Below, piece after piece: positions 60,038-64,000 of a stretch of 64,000 bases of DNA; position 1 is the stretch's first letter, and each line of letters starts with the position of its first letter. The notes under the pieces were generated by a model that worked only from the letters and a program-made list of their open reading frames with translations, was not told the DNA's origin and did not search any database. The translations under genes and the position numbers were made by a program. The stretch spans positions 1,922,001-1,986,000 of the forward strand of contig NZ_CP074074.1 in the NCBI RefSeq assembly GCF_045788535.1. Reading direction: 5' to 3'. Source of the stretch: Allotamlana fucoidanivorans. GTDB taxonomy: Bacteria; Bacteroidota; Bacteroidia; Flavobacteriales; Flavobacteriaceae.

Positions 60038-61816
60038 ATGACAACAAGAGCAAAACGTACCAAAAAGAATGCACCAAGCAGTGCTGCAAAAACCGAGAAA
60101 AAGGATGCCTCAAAAATGGAGATTGTATCTCTGGAAATTCAGAAGATTCAACCAGACCCTTTACAGCCGAGAAAAACCTTTGATGATCAACTATTGGCTG
60201 AATTAGCGAAAAGTATTAAAGTTCATGGCCTACTTCAGCCTATAACTGTCCGACAGGTAGATGATGATTATGTCATTGTCATGGGAGAGCGACGTTATCG
60301 AGCGTGTAAACTAGCAGGCTTGAAAAATATACCCTGTATGGTTAAGGCGTATTCAAAACAAGAGGTTATGGAGGTTCAAATTATAGAAAACCTACAACGC
60401 CAAGATGTAGAACCCACAGAAGAAGCTGAAGCCATTGCTTATCTCAATGAAAAATATGAGGCAGCTGAGATTGCACAACGCTTGGGTAGAAGTGATCATT
60501 TTATCCGTCAGCGATTAAAATTAGCAGGATTAATTGAGGGATTCAAGCAATTTATACGCTCAGGAAAAATGTCATTAAAGCAAGGCGTTAGAGTCGGACT
60601 TTTTGAACCCCAAGAACAAGCTATGATGTTAGAAACTATGGGAGTGGAGTTTAGTGCGCATTTGATTGATCGTTTAATTCAAGAACAATCTTTTGATTTG
60701 GAGCGTGCACCCTTCAGTATTGAAGATGACACCATTGTGACGAAGGCAGGAGCCTGTGTGATCTGTCCATTTAACGCTGTCAATCAAGGGCATTTGTTTG
60801 GGGCGGGTAAAATGATTTGCACAAAATCTGTTTGCTACACAACCAAGAAACAACAGGTATTCAAGAGTCTCATAGAAAAAGCGAAAAAGGAAAACATCCT
60901 GTTAATTCCTGAGGTACGAAAATATTGGGCAAACGAAGAAAACAATCAGCTCATACTAAGTACACTTGAAAAACATGGTTTGAAAGTTTATTTATTAGAT
61001 GATTTAGAACTTATTGAGAAACCAGAAGCACCAACACTAGAAAGTCTAAAAGAACAGTATCGTTACTACAATTATACAGATGAAAATTTACAAGACAAAC
61101 TAGAATCGGCACAAAAAGACTATGAGGAAGAATGCAAAGCATACAGTTTAACAAGTGAAAATGGCTTTGTAAAAGGAATACTGTTTAACCCGGAAACATA
61201 TTGCTATAAAGATTGCTATGTAAGTATACTAGAAACAGCTTCAAAACCATCGGATAGTCATGTCATACCAGTTTCAGAACGTAAAATGGCAGATTGCACT
61301 CCTAAAGAACAAATACAAAAAATTAAGGAGCGTGAAATCCGAAAGCAGCAAATTGAAAACAATAAGCAGTTTGAGGAAGTTGTGGATATGATTAGAGAAA
61401 CAGATTATATCAACACCAAAAAGACACTTTCAGAGGATGAAATGATTGCCTTTACAATTTCGCTTTATGAAAACAATGTTGGATATACGAGCCAGCAAAA
61501 ATACTTTTCTGGAATGTTTGGTAAGAAATCAAATATGAGCAAGGTAAAGTTGGCCGAACAGTTCAAGAAAAACTTTAAAAAGGAAATGTTCCACAAACTG
61601 ATAAGGCTGATTCTTACCCAGCAGGTTCATTTTGGAGAGAGCAACCATACCAACAACCTTACTAATATATCGTTTTATAATGCTATGCGTTCGTACCATA
61701 AGAATGCCATGGAAAAAATCGAAGCACGATATTTAGAAGAACGTGAAAAAAGAGAGCAACGGTTAAAGGAACGTATTTCCACCCTTGAGAAAAAGGTAAA
61801 GATACTGAGCGCTTAG
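60038..61816 (+). CDS. ParB-like protein of the mobile element
   Basis: A 592-residue protein with an N-terminal ParB/Spo0J nuclease-like domain: DPLQPRKTFDDQLLAELAKSI, GERRYRACKLAG and ENLQRQDVEP, followed by a helix-turn-helix (AEIAQRLGRSDHFIRQRLKLAGLI). The middle has a Cys cluster (CVICPFN... and CTKSVCYTTKK), probably a metal site. The C-terminal third is helical and basic, ending in a coiled coil. It may help maintenance of the element, but the long C-terminal part is not typical of chromosomal ParB. An intrinsic terminator follows. Confidence 0.88.
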   Translation: MTTRAKRTKKNAPSSAAKTEKKDASKMEIVSLEIQKIQPDPLQPRKTFDDQLLAELAKSIKVHGLLQPITVRQVDDDYVIVMGERRYRACKLAGLKNIPCMVKAYSKQEVMEVQIIENLQRQDVEPTEEAEAIAYLNEKYEAAEIAQRLGRSDHFIRQRLKLAGLIEGFKQFIRSGKMSLKQGVRVGLFEPQEQAMMLETMGVEFSAHLIDRLIQEQSFDLERAPFSIEDDTIVTKAGACVICPFNAVNQGHLFGAGKMICTKSVCYTTKKQQVFKSLIEKAKKENILLIPEVRKYWANEENNQLILSTLEKHGLKVYLLDDLELIEKPEAPTLESLKEQYRYYNYTDENLQDKLESAQKDYEEECKAYSLTSENGFVKGILFNPETYCYKDCYVSILETASKPSDSHVIPVSERKMADCTPKEQIQKIKEREIRKQQIENNKQFEEVVDMIRETDYINTKKTLSEDEMIAFTISLYENNVGYTSQQKYFSGMFGKKSNMSKVKLAEQFKKNFKKEMFHKLIRLILTQQVHFGESNHTNNLTNISFYNAMRSYHKNAMEKIEARYLEEREKREQRLKERISTLEKKVKILSA

Positions 61817-61827
61817 CTCTTGTTGTG

Positions 61828-61867
61828 AAAGGGGAGTTGATAATACATTTCAGCTCCCTTTTCTTTT
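61828..61867 (+). terminator. Intrinsic terminator of the ParB-like gene
   Basis: AAAGGGGAGTTG pairs with CAGCTCCCTTTT over about 11 bp and ends in a T-rich tail. Confidence 0.8.
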
Positions 61868-61911
61868 CTCTCACATTCATTTCATTATTGTTTCATCTTA
61901 ACACTTACATC

Positions 61912-62475
61912 ATGAAAAATATAAAAACAATACAGTTCGATTTTGGTTTTAAAGTGGAGCTTAACCTAAATAATAATATAAAAACAACCAATAGTAAAAA
62001 GGCTCAGGAAGATTTGGTCTTTGAACTCATGGATAGTCTTACTAGCCCAATAATAGTTTATAAATCTGCATGGCAGGATGCTATTCCAAAGGATCTATTA
62101 AGTAAGATAACCATAAGTCGTATGATATGCCAACTTAAAAGGGAAAAGATGGCGTCTATAACAGAGGTGGTAGCTTATATGATGCCCCGAACCTTTGAAG
62201 CACCTTTGCCTTCTGAATGGGTAAATATCTACACTTGGTGTGGGTTCCAATATGCTACAATATTCAATAACCAAAATCAAAGGAAAGAAATGAAAGAGGC
62301 TATGTTGGATATAATTCCCGAAAAACTTTCAGATCACGAACAAGGTTTGTTAAAATACCTAAGAATTTGGATTTATGACAAAAGAAGAAAAGCGCTAAAG
62401 GCCAAACTGAAGGAAGTCAAAAGAATAGATAAACACAAACCAGTTAAAATTCAAGAAAAACTCTTTGAGGAATAA
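61912..62475 (+). CDS. Mobile-element protein of unknown function
   Basis: A 187-residue protein with no family I recognise. It is basic at the C-terminus (KRRKALKAKLKEVKRIDKHKPVK) and mostly helical, with a conserved-looking core SAWQDAIPKDLLSKITISRMICQL. There is no signal peptide or membrane segment. The frame extends upstream to 61825, but that lies in the terminator hairpin of the preceding gene, so the ATG at 61912 is chosen. It is followed by a gene-free structured region. Confidence 0.7.
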   Translation: MKNIKTIQFDFGFKVELNLNNNIKTTNSKKAQEDLVFELMDSLTSPIIVYKSAWQDAIPKDLLSKITISRMICQLKREKMASITEVVAYMMPRTFEAPLPSEWVNIYTWCGFQYATIFNNQNQRKEMKEAMLDIIPEKLSDHEQGLLKYLRIWIYDKRRKALKAKLKEVKRIDKHKPVKIQEKLFEE

Positions 62476-62791
62476 GGTGTTTTTAGAATGTTTGTTTCAA
62501 GTAGAAATCAATGTTAATTAATCGTTCAGCACATTTCCCTTCATTCCGATGCTCTTCATTTCGGAAAAAGAGCTTCTCTTGAAAAGTCTTGGACACCATC
62601 CCCAATGTTGTCTTTCCATTGCGTTGGCCCTTTCCGCAAAGCAAGAAAGGAGCACTTCATTTCTATCCAAAATTGGAAATGGAGTCCACTTATAATCGGA
62701 AAGTCATCATTTCGATTTACTTAACAGAATTTACGGTAAGCCCTTCTTGGGGCTTTCTCGAAAATTCCTAAAAACCGAATCGCTGACTTGC
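62476..62791. other. Gene-free region with small hairpins
   Basis: About 315 bases with no convincing gene. Short hairpins include TTCCGA/TCGGAA, TCCAA/TTGGA and AAGCCC/GGGCTT (62738-62755). It may be part of the larger structured region to the right. Confidence 0.4.
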
Positions 62792-63139
62792 AAATTTTAA
62801 GGGGTTTGTAATAGATAAAGCCTTTAGTTGTTTTTCGGATCATCGAAAAACAGGCAGTACATAAGCATTTCTAAATTAATCCCACTGACTCCACGCGCTT
62901 AACTTCCCGTACGCTTCTTTGTAAATGGGATTAAAAGAACCTGCTAATGCCCTATAGAACTTGTCAAGACCAAGACAGGTTTTAGATAAAAATAAGGTTT
63001 CTACTTCCTTGTTTTTAGCCCTTCGGTAAAAACGACGTTGCAGACACTCCTGATTTATTTTCTAAAAGTCTTGACAAAACCCACTTTCTCCATTAGTGCT
63101 ATGCACGCAAGAAATCATACAAAACACCCCTTAAAATTT
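62792..63139 (+). ncRNA. Candidate large structured RNA (or structured DNA element)
   Basis: The ends AAATTTTAAGGGGT (62792-62805) and ACCCCTTAAAATTT (63126-63139) are complementary, extended by TTGTA (62806-62810) with TACAA (63118-63122) across a 3-base bulge, giving a 19-bp closing helix. Inside, without crossing, are TGTTTTTCG/CGAAAAACA (62829-62852), TTAATCCCA/TGGGATTAA (62876-62934), CTAATG/CATTAG (62944-63096), TTGTCAAGAC/GTCTTGACAA (62961-63077), TTTTAGA/TCTAAAA (62980-63067) and GTTTTTA/TAAAAAC (63011-63033). No gene overlaps it credibly. The strand is assumed from the neighbouring genes. The alternative is a DNA-level element such as a transfer origin or transposon remnant. Confidence 0.5.
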
Positions 63140-63230
63140 AGTTGCATTCTCTTGAAAACGGGAACCATAAATCAAAAAGGGAAATCATTAACCCGCTTGC
63201 CAAAAGGTAGGCATTTAAAAATCTTTTATT

Positions 63231-63569
63231 ATGAGTACACTAAAAAACAAAGTACAGTTAATTGGAAACGTAGGACAAGAGCCTAGCATTACGAATTTGG
63301 AAAACGGCAAAAAAGTAGCCCGACTGTCATTGGCAACCAATGGACATTACAAAAACGGGCAGGGCGAAAAACAGACCGATACCAATTGGCATACCATTAT
63401 TTCATGGGGCAAGACGGCTGACATAATTGAAAGGTATGTTACTAAGGGCAAAGAAATAGCCATAGAGGGTAAATTGAGTACAAGAGCCTATGATGATAAA
63501 GACGGTAATAAACGTTATGTGACCGAGGTCATCGTATCTGAAATATTGTTATTAGGAAATAACAGTTAA
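63231..63569 (+). CDS. ssb: Single-stranded DNA-binding protein of the element
   Basis: A 112-residue SSB with an OB fold: STLKNKVQLIGNVGQEPSITNLENGKKVARLSLATN, then WHTIISWGKTADIIERYVTKGKEIAIEGKLSTRAYDDKDG. It is short and lacks the acidic C-terminal tail of chromosomal SSB that recruits partners. Such SSBs on elements protect transferred single-stranded DNA. It begins after the structured region and is followed by a hairpin. Confidence 0.95.
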   Translation: MSTLKNKVQLIGNVGQEPSITNLENGKKVARLSLATNGHYKNGQGEKQTDTNWHTIISWGKTADIIERYVTKGKEIAIEGKLSTRAYDDKDGNKRYVTEVIVSEILLLGNNS

Positions 63570-63589
63570 TCCAACCCTTACAGCAATTA

Positions 63590-63632
63590 AGAAAGAGGGT
63601 GTTCCAAAGGATATGGAGCATCCTCCTTTTAA
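63590..63632 (+). terminator. Intrinsic terminator of ssb
   Basis: AAGAGGGTGTTCC pairs with GGAGCATCCTCCTT over about 12 bp with G-U pairs and ends in TTTT. Confidence 0.65.
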
Positions 63633-63657
63633 CCATAACTTTTTAAAACACACCACA

Positions 63658-64000
63658 ATGGACACACAAGTCAATAAAATAGAAAAGCAATTACAGCATT
63701 TCACAGGAACTGAAATGTACTACCACATCCCTATATTAAAGACCCGTTTTACGGATGGGCTGAAATACCTTGCCGATGTTGCCGACTGTTATTGGTTGAT
63801 TACAGATGCTTCGGTAATAGCCAAGAGCCTGAAATACAAAAGCGGTTGGATTACGATAGATTTTAAAAGGTTGCCCGAGGATAAACGGACAGCTTCAGGA
63901 TACGAGGCGGAGATTGTTTACAGTGATGGGAACGACACTATTTTGGAAAGACACGGATATCGGGTAACCGATTTTCCTTTAGATGCGTTACGACTGTTTT
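63658..64000 (+). CDS. DUF6876-family protein, partial
   Basis: The first 114 residues of a protein cut by the window edge. It matches the DUF6876 pattern typical of Bacteroidetes mobile elements: QHFTGTEMYYHIPILKTRFTDGLKYLADVADCYWLITDASVIAKSL. The sequence appears richer in G and C than the chromosomal genes. Function is unknown. Confidence 0.75.
   Translation, partial: MDTQVNKIEKQLQHFTGTEMYYHIPILKTRFTDGLKYLADVADCYWLITDASVIAKSLKYKSGWITIDFKRLPEDKRTASGYEAEIVYSDGNDTILERHGYRVTDFPLDALRLF

Larger units (their letters stand above)
57165..64000. mobile_element. Integrated element (ICE-like), left end, continues beyond window
   Basis: Starts after tRNA-Pro with a CTnDOT-like tyrosine recombinase, followed by an SRAP protein, a ParB-like protein, an unknown protein, ssb and a DUF6876 gene. 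This gene set matches Bacteroidetes conjugative elements. Transfer and mobilisation genes are not in the window, so whether it is conjugative is not shown. The right boundary is unseen. Confidence 0.7.

Noticed and set aside
62589..62771. A 60-codon reading frame in the gene-free part of the element
   Set aside because: It starts with TTG, has no recognisable pattern and overlaps hairpins; the region looks structured rather than coding.
63038..63286. An 82-codon reading frame overlapping the start of ssb
   Set aside because: It runs through the structured segment and into ssb in another frame; its sequence has no protein-like character.
1..64000. CRISPR arrays, rRNA genes and insertion sequences
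   Set aside because: I looked for spaced direct repeats, rRNA sequence and transposase motifs and saw none.

Overview
The window is a piece of a Bacteroidetes chromosome, almost certainly from a marine-type Flavobacteriaceae bacterium. The evidence is the low GC content, the gliding lipoprotein GldI, many Bacteroidetes-type proteins of unknown function (DUF2911, DUF6588, DUF6515, DUF6122, DUF5683), and the repeated promoter element TAnnTTTG, which is the -7 box of the Bacteroidetes primary sigma factor. Shine-Dalgarno sites are mostly absent, so many starts were set from signal peptides or promoter boxes.

Positions 1-57,000 are a housekeeping chromosome. In order: a partial HerA-like ATPase, queE, a DUF2911 protein, a gatC-gatA-gatB::aspS operon (minus strand), a porin, gyrB, a metalloprotease, a DUF6588 protein, malate dehydrogenase, secDF, outer-membrane and secreted proteins, an arylsulfatase, a DUF748 protein, a folding/lipoprotein operon (nrnA, gldI, a cyclophilin-FKBP fusion, lgt, DUF192), ndk, a cold-shock gene, a DUF721 gene and recF with a hydrolase between them, TPR-ribH-two small membrane proteins-mutL-two rhomboids-EEP, the parA-parB-DUF5683-dapB-lepB-wbqC operon, an M16 peptidase, the methylmalonyl-CoA mutase operon with divIC and udk, and a PQQ dehydrogenase with its cytochrome c.

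The most striking chromosomal feature is the gat operon. It makes Asn-tRNA by the indirect route: AspRS charges tRNA-Asn with Asp and GatCAB amidates it. AspRS is fused to GatB in one polypeptide and carries the His found in non-discriminating AspRS. In front of gatC lie a promoter box, a 14-codon leader peptide of which 9 codons are Asn, and a strong intrinsic terminator. The segment just after the leader stop is a near copy of the terminator's 3' arm. This is the layout of a transcription attenuator that senses charged tRNA-Asn and controls the enzymes that make it.

From tRNA-Pro at 57,090 to the right edge lies an integrated mobile element, probably an integrative conjugative element of CTnDOT-like lineage. 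It has a tyrosine recombinase with Ser in place of the first catalytic Arg, an SRAP (YedK-like) protein, a ParB-like protein, an unknown protein, ssb and a DUF6876 gene cut by the window edge. Between the unknown gene and ssb is about 750 bases without a credible gene. Within it, 62792-63139 can fold into a closed multi-branched structure with a 19-bp closing helix and nested arms. I could not match it to a known RNA family.
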